Under the pieces are notes generated by a model, which saw only the letters and a program-made list of their open reading frames with translations, was not told the origin of the DNA and did no database searches. Positions 15,925-22,443 of a DNA stretch of 46,588 nucleotides are shown piece after piece (position 1 is the stretch's first letter; every line of letters begins with the position of its first letter). The position numbers and the translations under genes were made by a program. The DNA is from a virus. The stretch spans positions 1 through 46,588 of IMG/VR virus record IMGVR_UViG_3300042946_001008. One strand, 5' to 3'.

Positions 15925-16310
15925 TTTGGGTGGAATCAGACGCGTTCTGTCCACCGAGACCGTAACTTGAATTTCTTCAGAGGTTTCCGACACAATTTAG
16001 AGTGTGGTAGGACTGCAGTTCCTTGAGGCTCCCACACTAGATATTCCTCTTTTTTAATTTTTTTTGTGGGACCCGCTCCCCACTCTGAACTTGTACTTTG
16101 TTCTTTTAAGCGTTTTTTTCAAACTCTCAATCAGATTATTATCTTGATTTACCTTAACAAAATTTCTTTTATCTGACTTGAGAGTTCCTGATAAAACTTC
16201 TCTCATCATTCTTCATTTTACTTGTTTATTTGGTGGAGATGGTCGTAATCGAAACGACCTCAGAAACATTGCAAGTGTCTCTCGCCAAGCCTTGGTACAT
16301 GCACCCCCAT
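15925..16310. other. Spacer between tRNA-Gly and tRNA-Met, no gene seen
   Basis: About 390 nt. It holds AT-rich T tracts and a few short inverted repeats (GAGTGTGGTA against CTCCCACACTAG around 16000-16035), but no coding frame or promoter I can support. Likely another spacer RNA in the tRNA transcript. Confidence 0.35.
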
Positions 16311-16315
16311 TTGGT

Positions 16316-16388
16316 AGCGGGTGAGGGACTCGAACCCCCGTCTTCGGCTTATGAGACCGAGCTGGAAACCACCTCCAGTCTAACCCGC
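16316..16388 (-). tRNA. tRNA-Met(CAT) or Ile2, copy 2
   Basis: Loop CTCATAA, anticodon stem TCGGT/GCCGA, acceptor GCGGGTT against CACCCGC with one mismatch at 7-66. Lysidine-modified Ile2 cannot be separated from Met by eye. Confidence 0.85.
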
Positions 16389-16403
16389 GATATATTTTTA
16401 ATC

Positions 16404-16493
16404 GTTATCACTTCAGCCACATCGTGAAAGCCGCCCCTCACGCGTTGTTTAAAGGAATCCGATTGCGGCCTCATCCTACTGAGTTATGATAAC
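16404..16493 (-). ncRNA. tRNA-like fold without canonical T-loop
   Basis: 90 nt closed by a 7-bp acceptor-like stem GTTATCA/TGATAAC, followed by TA and a normal-looking D-arm (CTC-AGTAGGAT-GAG). No TTCGA T-loop or clear anticodon arm follows. A decayed or remodelled tRNA lying between tRNA-Met and tRNA-Asp. Confidence 0.5.
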
Positions 16494-16497
16494 AAAA

Positions 16498-16573
16498 TGG
16501 CGGCTCCAACGGGATTCGAACCCGTACCACGCACCGTGACAGGGTGGTATTGTGACCATTCAACCATGGAGCC
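16498..16573 (-). tRNA. tRNA-Asp(GTC), copy 3, CCA encoded
   Basis: Loop CTGTCAC, acceptor GGCTCCA/TGGAGCC, discriminator G and encoded CCA: a textbook tRNA-Asp. First tRNA below the boxA leader at 16593. Confidence 0.94.
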
Positions 16574-16592
16574 ATTCATTCAAACCAATATG

Positions 16593-16601
16593 TCAAAGAA
16601 C
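16593..16601 (-). promoter_or_regulatory. boxA-like motif before tRNA-Asp
   Basis: Reads GTTCTTTGACATATTGG and onward, the same extended motif as at 22444. It begins 4 nt after the TAACTTTG promoter element and ends about 20 nt before the tRNA. Confidence 0.7.
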
Positions 16602-16605
16602 ATTA

Positions 16606-16636
16606 CAAAGTTACAAAAAATTTTTAATTTACCAAA
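16606..16636 (-). promoter_or_regulatory. Bacteroidota-type promoter
   Basis: TTTG (16633-16636), 19 bp, TAACTTTG (16606-16613). It drives tRNA-Asp copy 3 and probably the tRNAs to the left. Confidence 0.75.
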
Positions 16637-16651
16637 CGTTATTAAAACAAA

Positions 16652-16678
16652 AAACCCACCTCTTTTGGAGATGGGTTT
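16652..16678 (-). terminator. Terminator of the small RNA 16690-16790
   Basis: AAACCCA-CCTC/GAGATGGGTTT stem, followed on the minus strand by GGGTTTTTTGTTTT. Confidence 0.8.
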
Positions 16679-16689
16679 CAGTCAGTTTA

Positions 16690-16790
16690 TTTCACGTCAT
16701 ATCATACCATCTCCGTTCTAAAACGTGTATCCGCTTCAGTCCCGCCTAAAAGTATGATATTTAAATTTTTCATTTTTTGCGTTGTTTGTT
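16690..16790 (-). ncRNA. Independent small structured RNA, about 100 nt
   Basis: Has its own promoter (16798-16827) and terminator (16652-16678). The core is closed by ATATCATAC (minus strand, 16752-16760) / GTATGATAT (16699-16707), 9 bp, around a GC-richer interior with GGCGGGACTGAAGCGG. No coding capacity. Probably a stand-alone sRNA. Confidence 0.6.
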
Positions 16791-16797
16791 TTTTAAT

Positions 16798-16827
16798 TAA
16801 ATATATACGAGTTTTTAAAAGTGTCAA
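16798..16827 (-). promoter_or_regulatory. Promoter of the small RNA
   Basis: TTG (16825-16827, in TTGACAC), 19 bp, TATATTTA (16798-16805): one base off the TAnnTTTG consensus. Confidence 0.5.
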
Positions 16828-16856
16828 GTTTTATATAAAATATCATATTTATTAGT

Positions 16857-17471
16857 ATGAAGTTAATATTAACAGAATCGCAAGTATTAATGTTAATGGA
16901 GGAAATTGAACCTTCTAAAAGTGCGGTAAATAATATTTGTAAATCAAAGAAATTTTGTAGTGCCCAAGGTAAAATAACATTTGGACAATTAAAGGCCTTG
17001 GTTGATTCTGCCAAAAATGAGCGTCTATGGAAAGGTGTTGGTGAAGGTGGATTTAAAGCATTAATTAGATTATTACCATGGTTTTTACCACAAATCGCAA
17101 TCGCAGGTTTTATTGGTTCTTCTTTAAGAGCGTTTAATAAAATAATTAGACCTACGATTGTGGAAACACAAAATTACAAAACTTGGTGGGGTAAAGTAAT
17201 TATGAAATCATTTAATTTAGCTGAAGGTGAATTAAATATTGAAGACCCATTATCAAGAGTGTTTTTTATAACCGATGGTTTGATAACAATGATGGATGAT
17301 AAATACAAACTTAAGTTTGCTGATTATATTTCAGAGTTGGCGTCGTTAAAATCAGATGACGAAGAAGTTCCTGACTTTTTCGTAGAAAATGAACTTAGAA
17401 ATTGGATAAATGACAAATTTCTTTTAGACCCGCCTTTACCTCCAAAAATATATACCAAAAAAGACAAATGA
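16857..17471 (+). CDS. Hypothetical protein with N-terminal LTESQ tag
   Basis: 204 residues, one of the few plus-strand genes in the tRNA region. It begins MKLILTESQVLMLMEEIE, the short tag shared with several unrelated proteins here. A hydrophobic segment (LLPWFLPQIAIAGFIGSSL, about 73-92) may be a membrane helix, and the C-terminus ends FLLDPPLPPKIYTKKDK. The body is mixed helix with conserved-looking WxGKVIMKSFNLAEGE. No known domain. Its tag suggests packaging in or processing with the virion; this is inference. Confidence 0.7.
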   Translation: MKLILTESQVLMLMEEIEPSKSAVNNICKSKKFCSAQGKITFGQLKALVDSAKNERLWKGVGEGGFKALIRLLPWFLPQIAIAGFIGSSLRAFNKIIRPTIVETQNYKTWWGKVIMKSFNLAEGELNIEDPLSRVFFITDGLITMMDDKYKLKFADYISELASLKSDDEEVPDFFVENELRNWINDKFLLDPPLPPKIYTKKDK

Positions 17472-17484
17472 TTTGAAAGTTAAG

Positions 17485-17564
17485 TGGGAGTGGAGGGATT
17501 CGAACCCCCAATGTCGTAGACCACTGATTTACAGTCAGCTAAGCAACCGTTGCTCAACACTCCC
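17485..17564 (-). tRNA. tRNA-Tyr(GTA)
   Basis: Loop CTGTAAA, stem CTGA/TCAG, variable arm of about 14 nt, acceptor GGGAGTG/CACTCCC. CCA not encoded. Confidence 0.9.
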
Positions 17565-17571
17565 AAGTTAG

Positions 17572-17700
17572 GAAAGAGGAAGATGGTTCAGTGGACATCC
17601 TCTTTTACGATTGGCATTACTTCGGTGTGTACCTGCAAACTCCGATGATACCGACCGATACACACTCTCGTGTCATAGATATCACCATTCCCCAATCAAC
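17572..17700 (-). ncRNA. Spacer RNA with two hairpins
   Basis: AAAGAGGA (17573-17580)/TCCTCTTT (17598-17605), and GTGTGTA (17625-17631)/TACACAC (17659-17665). Lies between tRNA-Tyr and an atypical tRNA-like gene. Confidence 0.45.
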
Positions 17701-17705
17701 CTATG

Positions 17706-17805
17706 TAGTCAGGACAGGATTCGAACCTGTATGAAGAGTAATGGCCTGTCTATTACGTAATTCAACTCTTCTCACCGCGTGCGTCTACCATTTCGCCACC
17801 TGACT
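17706..17805 (-). tRNA. Atypical tRNA-like gene, AGTCAGG family (copy 2), 100 nt
   Basis: Perfect AGTCAGG/CCTGACT acceptor and ACAGG-TTCGAAT-CCTGT T-arm. The D-arm (GGCGAAATGGTAGACGC) is Leu-like. The region where an anticodon arm belongs is replaced by a 7-bp stem GAAGAGT/ACTCTTC around a self-complementary ATTACGTAAT; no 7-nt anticodon loop with U33 is visible. The stop codon of the upstream gene (17785) lies in its D-loop. Confidence 0.55.
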
Positions 17806-18084
17806 ATATTTTAAAACAACCTCATCAAAAAATTTTAACAACTCCCCATCAGACATATCACCCATCCAATATGACCCAGGAATTCTTGGGACCTCGTAAC
17901 CTTTTGAATATACAGAAATCCCATTCACTTCTCCTCTCATAAAACCAACGGAATCATGGGGACCTTCCTCAACTTCGATATAACCGTTTGGAAATAAAAT
18001 TCCCCATCCTGTTGAACCATCAAGGTGTAGTTCATATTTTCCAATATTGGATGACTTGTACAATAATTCGCTCTTAAAAGACAT
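17785..18084 (-). CDS. Hypothetical protein, 99 aa, ending inside a tRNA-like gene
   Basis: A beta-rich small protein (YELHLDGSTGWGILFPNGYI, then VEEGPHDSVGFMRGEV). Its last five codons (QVAKW) and TAG stop are supplied by the acceptor and D-arm of the tRNA-like gene at 17706-17805, so the two overlap by 21 bp. The gene starts about 21 bp after the next gene. No family recognised. Confidence 0.65.
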   Translation of the reverse strand: MSFKSELLYKSSNIGKYELHLDGSTGWGILFPNGYIEVEEGPHDSVGFMRGEVNGISVYSKGYEVPRIPGSYWMGDMSDGELLKFFDEVVLKYSQVAKW

Positions 18085-18105
18085 ATTCTATTGTTTTATT
18101 AATTT

Positions 18106-18552
18106 TTAATTCTGTACAAACGCCTTGTCCGACCAAGTTTTAGCTCCCATTCTACCCCATAGTTCCATGTCACACATGTCAGGGAAAGACTCTCTCATTG
18201 TCCCAACAGTCAACACATCCAAGAACCCCTTGTCGATTGAGTACCATTTACCTCCTTTAACAGTGTAAACGTTCATCCATTGACCATACTCATTTTTTGC
18301 TTGGATATTAACCAATGAGTTTTTTTGGTATCCACGGATAACACCCGCCGCAGTTCCTTTAGTGTCGTGGATATTAATGAATCCTGCCTGACATTTATTT
18401 GCAATACGGAATTCGTATTCTTTATCCGCGTCTTTAAGGTGGTTTGAAACTGAAACTGAAATTCTTTTATTTTTTACTGTGGTGTTGAAGTTTCCGTAAA
18501 ATACTTCTCCCGCTAATGTTCCTTCGTTTACGTTGATGAATGTTGGTGTCAT
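18106..18552 (-). CDS. Hypothetical protein, 148 aa
   Basis: Predicted all-beta or mixed protein (TLAGEVFYGNFNTTVKNKRI, RIANKCQAGFINIHD, YTVKGGKWYSIDKG), with a C-terminal Trp/Met-rich segment. A good promoter precedes it: TATATTTG about 27 nt before the ATG with TTG 18-19 bp further upstream. No known domain; possibly a small virion or decoration protein, without direct support. Confidence 0.65.
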   Translation of the reverse strand: MTPTFINVNEGTLAGEVFYGNFNTTVKNKRISVSVSNHLKDADKEYEFRIANKCQAGFINIHDTKGTAAGVIRGYQKNSLVNIQAKNEYGQWMNVYTVKGGKWYSIDKGFLDVLTVGTMRESFPDMCDMELWGRMGAKTWSDKAFVQN

Positions 18553-18629
18553 GGTATATGTTTTAAGTCGTTTGTTTTACAAATATACAACTAATTTTGA
18601 TTCCCACAACATCTTTTTTAAAATAATTG

Positions 18630-18702
18630 CGACTCAGACAGGACTTGAACCTGTAACGACCATATTAACAGTATGGGGCTCTACCAATTGAGCTACTGAG
18701 TC
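18630..18702 (-). tRNA. tRNA-Asn(GTT)
   Basis: Loop CTGTTAA, stem CCATA/TATGG, acceptor GACTCAG/CTGAGTC, discriminator G. Confidence 0.94.
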
Positions 18703-18705
18703 ATT

Positions 18706-19242
18706 TTATTTACTTACAGAGTAACCATTATGTTCTAAAATTCTTATACACCATGTTAATAGTTCATCAGTTGTTAAATCACCTTTCATACTATTAACTA
18801 TTGGGGTTAAAACACCTAAATTTTCAAGTGAGTTATTCCCCCCTCTACTAACAGGGATTATATGGTCAAAATGATATTCATCTTTAAATAAGTTAATGTC
18901 TGTACCCGTTAAGTAACATTTATTAACTTCACCAAATTTTTCAATAACCGTTTCCCACGTAAATGTGGTATCAAAATCTTTATTAATTTTACCTTTAACA
19001 GAATTGTCACGTTTATTAAATTTTCGAATACATTCTTTCTTATACCTATTTTTTCTGTACTTGTAAGTTTCTAATTTTTTTAGTATAATATTTTCTCTTC
19101 GTTTTTTAGTTCTATCTATAACTTTTTCTTTCTGACCAACACCACAGTAATAAGATATCGTTGACTTAGAACAATTTAATATTTCCTGTATTTGTTTGTA
19201 AGTTTTACCTTCCTCTCTAAGTTGTAATATTTTTTCTTTCAT
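18706..19242 (-). CDS. HNH homing endonuclease with N-terminal HTH
   Basis: 178 residues. Residues 1-35 form a helix-turn-helix (LREEGKTYKQIQEILNCSKS, then TISYYCG) of the kind used as NUMOD-like DNA-binding modules. A basic linker leads to an HNH domain: KCYLTG, then YHFDHIIPVSRGGNNSLENL (the DH pair is the metal-binding core) and NSMKGD. It lies 3 bp from tRNA-Asn, consistent with a free-standing homing endonuclease that targets tRNA spacers. Confidence 0.85.
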   Translation of the reverse strand: MKEKILQLREEGKTYKQIQEILNCSKSTISYYCGVGQKEKVIDRTKKRRENIILKKLETYKYRKNRYKKECIRKFNKRDNSVKGKINKDFDTTFTWETVIEKFGEVNKCYLTGTDINLFKDEYHFDHIIPVSRGGNNSLENLGVLTPIVNSMKGDLTTDELLTWCIRILEHNGYSVSK

Positions 19243-19312
19243 AATATTATTTATTAATAAATATCACATTAACTTATTAAGTTCGATACATTCATTAAAA
19301 ATTCGAACTATT

Positions 19313-19387
19313 GCACGGATGGAGAATTTCGAAATCCCGACCCCTGGTTTTGGAGACCAATGCTCTTGCCTCTGAGCTACATCCGTG
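19313..19387 (-). tRNA. tRNA-Trp(CCA), enlarged T-loop
   Basis: Loop CTCCAAA, stem TTGGT/ACCAG, acceptor CACGGAT/ATCCGTG. The T-arm pairs only as GGGA/TCTC with a 9-nt loop (TTTCGAAAT), a departure from the 5+7 standard. Confidence 0.85.
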
Positions 19388-19393
19388 TATAAA

Positions 19394-19544
19394 AAAATAG
19401 TAATAGTCTTTATCAGGAATCTGGGATTCGTATTTCTACGATGCTTCACACACCATTAGAGAGTTGGGTATTTCTACCTATCCTTAGTGTGTACCTTTGC
19501 GACACGTCTCTCCACGTCTAACTATCTACGCTTTTTACTATTTT
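19394..19544 (-). ncRNA. 151-nt RNA with 10-bp closing stem, overlaps no gene
   Basis: AAAATAGTAA (19394-19403) pairs with TTACTATTTT (19535-19544). Inside, on the minus strand only, are two hairpins with GAAA tetraloops: TCGTA-GAAA-TACGA and GGTA-GAAA-TACC. It fills the whole spacer between tRNA-Cys and tRNA-Trp. Confidence 0.6.
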
Positions 19545-19546
19545 AG

Positions 19547-19620
19547 AGGACAGAGAGGGATTTGAACCCCCGAACAATGGATTTGCAGTCCACCCCTTTA
19601 AACCACTCAGGCATCTGTCC
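19547..19620 (-). tRNA. tRNA-Cys(GCA)
   Basis: Loop CTGCAAA, acceptor GGACAGA, discriminator T as usual for Cys. The stop codon of the upstream gene lies within its D-arm. Confidence 0.93.
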
Positions 19621-20008
19621 GTTTTATCATTCCGATTAAATCATCTACCAAGATTACACCATCAATCCCTTCGATTAAAATCGGATTTTTCTTTTTCCCG
19701 TTTTCAATTAATTTCCCAACACCCATATAAAACTTACAATTTGGGTTAAGTTTAGTTTTATACATTACTGCATTGTATGCCTTTTGTTTTAGTCTGTCAC
19801 TTCTGAATGTTGTCGTTAAGTCAATGAAGACATCAACACCATCTATTTCAGTTTTAAAATCAAAATCAATAACTTGTTTTTTACCTAATGAATTAATGAA
19901 GAATGGTTTTTCTTTTTTTAACATCTTTCGTAATCCTGTCAGGAGTTGAAAGTCGTCTTCTAAGGATTTCCCGTTAAGACATTTTTCTTTGTTTGCAGTA
20001 CTGTGCAT
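19607..20008 (-). CDS. Possible nuclease-fold protein, stop codon inside tRNA-Cys
   Basis: 133 residues. A core of QVIDFDFKTEIDGVDVFIDL followed by RLKQKAYNAVMYK resembles the strand-strand-helix layout of PD-(D/E)xK-like nucleases, but the lysine expected after the second acidic residue is replaced (DLTTTF), so activity is uncertain. The final codons (RTDA, then TGA) are read from the first 14 bp of tRNA-Cys. It lies between tRNA-Cys and tRNA-Lys like the homing endonucleases. Confidence 0.55.
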   Translation of the reverse strand: MHSTANKEKCLNGKSLEDDFQLLTGLRKMLKKEKPFFINSLGKKQVIDFDFKTEIDGVDVFIDLTTTFRSDRLKQKAYNAVMYKTKLNPNCKFYMGVGKLIENGKKKNPILIEGIDGVILVDDLIGMIKRTDA

Positions 20009-20020
20009 TGTTTTGTTATT

Positions 20021-20099
20021 TGGTGTCCCCGACAGGGTTCGAACCTGTGACCCCTCGATTAAAAGTCGAGTGCTCTAAAACCAGCTGAGCTACGAAGAC
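20021..20099 (-). tRNA. tRNA-Lys(TTT), CCA encoded
   Basis: Loop CTTTTAA, stem CTCGA/TCGAG, acceptor GTCTTCG/CGGGGAC, discriminator A plus CCA. Confidence 0.94.
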
Positions 20100-20105
20100 A
20101 TTAAG

Positions 20106-20178
20106 TTGTGACGGTGGGACTCGAACCCACGTAGACTATCGTATCAGGATAGTTCCTAAACCGCTCGGACACATCACA
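20106..20178 (-). tRNA. tRNA-Ile(GAT)
   Basis: Loop CTGATAC, stem CTATC/GATAG, acceptor TGTGATG/CGTCACA. D-arm (TCCGAGCGGTTTAGGA) looks more like a class II tRNA. Confidence 0.88.
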
Positions 20179-20196
20179 GTGTTTAGTTTTATTGAA

Positions 20197-20204
20197 CAAA
20201 GATA
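20197..20204 (-). promoter_or_regulatory. Probable -7 element for the Ile-Lys tRNA unit
   Basis: TATCTTTG on the minus strand, about 18 nt before tRNA-Ile. The distal TTG is not clear. Confidence 0.45.
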
Positions 20205-20235
20205 ACCATTTTTTGGTATATATCGTTCTGTTTTA

Positions 20236-20778
20236 CTAAATTTTTTTAAACTTATTTCGATACTCCTCAATTATCGGTAGGACCTCATTCTTATATCTTG
20301 AATGGACGTACTGATGATGTGTTGGACATAACGGTATTAGATTGTCTAATAAGTTATTGTTATGATTCTCATCATAATGATGAACCGCAACTATTTTATT
20401 TTCCCCACATACAACACATTCTTTTTTATGATGTTCAAAACAAATTCTACGGTATTCCTTTTCAAATTTGATTCTTTCATCCCCTTTCCAGTTAGGGTTA
20501 CTATCCCCTGACCTAAAAAAACTATTTGAGCAGGAATGAGAACAAGTAACCTTTTCTCGTTTATGACCTTTCATGGTCTTAAATTCACCATCACAAATAG
20601 GACATTTTTTAATAATCCTTTCATAAAGAAAAGGTCTACTATTTAAATGTGAAATATCAATATTATCATCCTTTATTAATTTTTCAAATTTTCTTCTTGT
20701 TGACCCGTTATCAAAGCCATATAACCCAATAATGGCTTGTGTCTTGGTTTTACTATTTTTAATAATATCTATACTCAT
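20236..20778 (-). CDS. HNH homing endonuclease with zinc-finger N-terminal region
   Basis: 180 residues. An N-terminal DNA-binding helix region is followed by a treble-clef-like CPICDGEF...CSHSCSN module. The HNH core is CVVCGENKIVAVHHYDENHN, then NLLDNLIPLCPTHHQYVHSR, with paired cysteines and histidines for zinc and the catalytic metal. It sits between tRNA-Ile(GAT) and tRNA-Pro. Typical of phage homing endonucleases adjacent to tRNAs. Confidence 0.85.
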   Translation of the reverse strand: MSIDIIKNSKTKTQAIIGLYGFDNGSTRRKFEKLIKDDNIDISHLNSRPFLYERIIKKCPICDGEFKTMKGHKREKVTCSHSCSNSFFRSGDSNPNWKGDERIKFEKEYRRICFEHHKKECVVCGENKIVAVHHYDENHNNNLLDNLIPLCPTHHQYVHSRYKNEVLPIIEEYRNKFKKI

Positions 20779-20841
20779 AATAATAAATATAATAAAAAAT
20801 CGTAAAAACCTGTTTTGGTCAAATCATTTTAACCCGATTTG

Positions 20842-20913
20842 TCGAATGTGTACGAATCGAACGTCTCCAGAATGTCCCAAACATTCCATGCAAACCATTA
20901 CACCTCACACTCG
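20842..20913 (-). tRNA. tRNA-Pro(TGG), weak T-stem
   Basis: Loop TTTGGGA, stem GAATG/CATTC, acceptor CGAGTGT/ACATTCG. T-loop TTCGATT is intact, but only three of five T-stem pairs form (AGACG against CGTAC). Confidence 0.82.
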
Positions 20914-20923
20914 TTTATTTTAG

Positions 20924-20996
20924 TGATTCTGGAGGGATTCGAACCCCCAACCGAAGCCTTAGAAGAGCCTTGTTCTTCCAATTGAACTACAGAACC
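20924..20996 (-). tRNA. tRNA-Arg(TCT), copy 1
   Basis: Loop CTTCTAA, anticodon stem AGGCT/GGCTT with wobbles, acceptor GGTTCTG/CAGAATC. Confidence 0.9.
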
Positions 20997-21003
20997 ATTG
21001 TTG

Positions 21004-21091
21004 CGGAAGATGTAGGATTCGAACCTACGTATCATATTTCAGACCTACTTGTTTAGCAAACAAGCCTCTTTACCAATTTGAGTAATCTTCC
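21004..21091 (-). tRNA. tRNA-Ser(GCT)
   Basis: Class II, loop TTGCTAA, stem CTTGT/ACAAG, long variable arm, discriminator G. Confidence 0.93.
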
Positions 21092-21133
21092 ATTTTATCC
21101 CGACCTATCTCGGGAACACACATCGGATGTTGT

Positions 21134-21204
21134 AGTCTCCTTGGGATTCGAACCCAAACTTTATCGTCCGTAGCGATAGGTGCTTATCCGTTACACCAAG
21201 AGAC
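21134..21204 (-). tRNA. tRNA-Arg(ACG)
   Basis: Loop CTACGGA, stem TATCG/CGATA, acceptor GTCTCTT/AGGAGAC. Confidence 0.92.
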
Positions 21205-21211
21205 TAAGTTG

Positions 21212-21294
21212 CGGAAGCGAAGGGAATCGAACCCCCAAAGCTTTTACACCCGCTAGTTTTCAAGACTAGTTCTTCGTCCATTCAGACCACTTCC
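21212..21294 (-). tRNA. tRNA-Ser(TGA)
   Basis: Class II, loop CTTGAAA, stem CTAGT/ACTAG, discriminator G. Confidence 0.93.
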
Positions 21295-21299
21295 AATTC

Positions 21300-21393
21300 A
21301 TAGGTCGCGGGGAACCCATCTGCCGCTTATTACTAGATTCTTGTAGTTTACTTACTTAAGTTAATACCGTTACTACGAGGGAACCCAACCTAT
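21300..21393 (-). ncRNA. 94-nt tRNA-sized RNA, 8-bp closing stem
   Basis: ATAGGTTG/CGACCTAT closes the element, with GCGG/CCGC near the 3' side where a T-arm would be, and GGGTTCCC repeated on both sides. It fills the gap between tRNA-Ser(TGA) and tRNA-His but lacks an anticodon loop. Confidence 0.5.
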
Positions 21394-21395
21394 TG

Positions 21396-21470
21396 GGAGT
21401 ATAGTGAGATTCGAACTCACCCTATTAGTACCACAAACTAACGTGCTCAACCACTGACACTATACACTCC
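21396..21470 (-). tRNA. tRNA-His(GTG)
   Basis: Loop TTGTGGT, stem TTAGT/ACTAA, acceptor GAGTGTA/TATACTC with an encoded G at -1 opposite discriminator C, as in His tRNAs. Confidence 0.92.
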
Positions 21471-21477
21471 ATTTAAA

Positions 21478-21549
21478 AACCCCACTTCATCAGGTTAACG
21501 GACTGACTGCCATATGGGAGTGGGGGTCTCCTGTCAATTCAGGACTCCG
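21478..21549 (-). ncRNA. Structured spacer with terminator-like hairpin
   Basis: ACGGA (minus, 21546-21550)/TCCGT (21498-21502) closes a hairpin TCCTG/CAGGA. CCCCACT can pair with AGTGGGG, followed by TTTTTAAA on the minus strand, so it may act as an attenuator between tRNA-Phe and tRNA-His. Confidence 0.45.
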
Positions 21550-21622
21550 TGGGACGGGGCGGAATCGAACCGCCAACGCCTAGCTCTTCAGGCTAGCGCT
21601 CTACCAATTGAGCTACCGCCCC
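21550..21622 (-). tRNA. tRNA-Phe(GAA), regular copy
   Basis: Loop CTGAAGA, stem CTAGC/GCTAG, acceptor GGGGCGG/CCGTCCC. Confidence 0.94.
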
Positions 21623-21631
21623 AAATTATTG

Positions 21632-21703
21632 TAGCCCCTGTAGGACTCGAACCTACACTATCTTGTATGTAAAACAAGTGCTTCTCCTTTAAGCTAAAGG
21701 GCT
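21632..21703 (-). tRNA. tRNA-Val(TAC)
   Basis: Loop TTTACAT, stem CTTGT/ACAAG, acceptor AGCCCTT/AGGGGCT. Confidence 0.93.
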
Positions 21704-21708
21704 AAATC

Positions 21709-21780
21709 GTTGCGTGTATGGGGTTCGAACCCACTTGATTGTCCTTATGAGAGATAACTCTTTTCCTCTAAGCCACGCAA
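21709..21780 (-). tRNA. tRNA-Met(CAT) or Ile2, copy 3
   Basis: Loop CTCATAA; acceptor TTGCGTG/CACGCAA perfect. Anticodon stem TATCT/GGACA has one mismatch. The HNH gene ends 2 bp from its 5' end. Confidence 0.82.
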
Positions 21781-21781
21781 T

Positions 21782-22282
21782 TTATAATATTTTATTATAT
21801 TTTTTTAAGTTATCTTTCGCCCATAACGGTTGTAAATTACTGAGAGACCAACATTTTTTAAACTCATCTGAATTAATATCTGTAATATTAAAACTAGACA
21901 ATGGTTTTATATGGTCAATATGCCATTCCCCATAATTCTCCCAACTCATTCCGTCAACAAATTGTTCTTCCAAATGACGTTTTAATTCAATAACGTCATA
22001 CCCAACCAATTCTTTCCAAGAAGACCCTTGTTTCAAACCATTTAAAGCCTTTCTCATTCTTCTTGAAAAATTAAAACTTACTTTATTTTTATAGTAACGT
22101 TCTAATAATTGCTCTTTAGTTTTTTTAAATTTTTTATGAGGATTTTTTTTATAATACTCAGCAATTTGAATAGATTTACATAACTTACAATTTGATTGTT
22201 TACCACTTTTATTTTTTTTGTCATTACAAAAATTATCTAACGGTAATTCTAATTTACACTTACTACATTGTTTTGTTTCCAT
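21782..22282 (-). CDS. HNH homing endonuclease
   Basis: 166 residues from the ATG at 22282. An upstream in-frame extension runs through tRNA-Gln and is rejected. Residues 1-40 hold a CSKCKLELPLDNF...CKLC zinc finger. The HNH core is EWHIDHIKPLSSFNI and SLSNLQPLWAKDNLKK, a form common in phage homing enzymes. Neighbours are tRNA-Met on one side (2 bp) and tRNA-Gln on the other. Confidence 0.88.
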   Translation of the reverse strand: METKQCSKCKLELPLDNFCNDKKNKSGKQSNCKLCKSIQIAEYYKKNPHKKFKKTKEQLLERYYKNKVSFNFSRRMRKALNGLKQGSSWKELVGYDVIELKRHLEEQFVDGMSWENYGEWHIDHIKPLSSFNITDINSDEFKKCWSLSNLQPLWAKDNLKKYNKIL

Positions 22283-22336
22283 ATTTATAAATATTCGTCT
22301 AACCATATAAAAATAAAATTTAGACGAAAAATAATG

Positions 22337-22420
22337 TTGTCCCGCCAGGACTCGAACCTGGATACACCTTGCGGATTCCTGAGCCAAAATCAGGTGTGTT
22401 GCCAATTACACTACAGGACA
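22337..22420 (-). tRNA. tRNA-Gln(TTG) with enlarged variable region
   Basis: Loop TTTTGGC, stem CCTGA/TCAGG, acceptor TGTCCTG/CGGGACA. The variable region is about 16 nt instead of 4-5, unusual for Gln. First gene below the boxA at 22444. Confidence 0.88.
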
Positions 22421-22443
22421 ATTTAAACTTTCAAACCAATATG

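Noticed and set aside
11742-16749. Several plus-strand frames across tRNA genes (for example 11742, 12449, 13862, 14489, 16230, 16497)
   Set aside because: They are antisense reads of tRNAs and spacers, with repeated tRNA-derived peptides such as DRNRTC and RTRTC; no independent evidence of coding.
22283-22405. Longer start for the HNH gene at 21782
   Set aside because: The extension is translated tRNA-Gln sequence; ATG at 22282 begins the conserved zinc finger.
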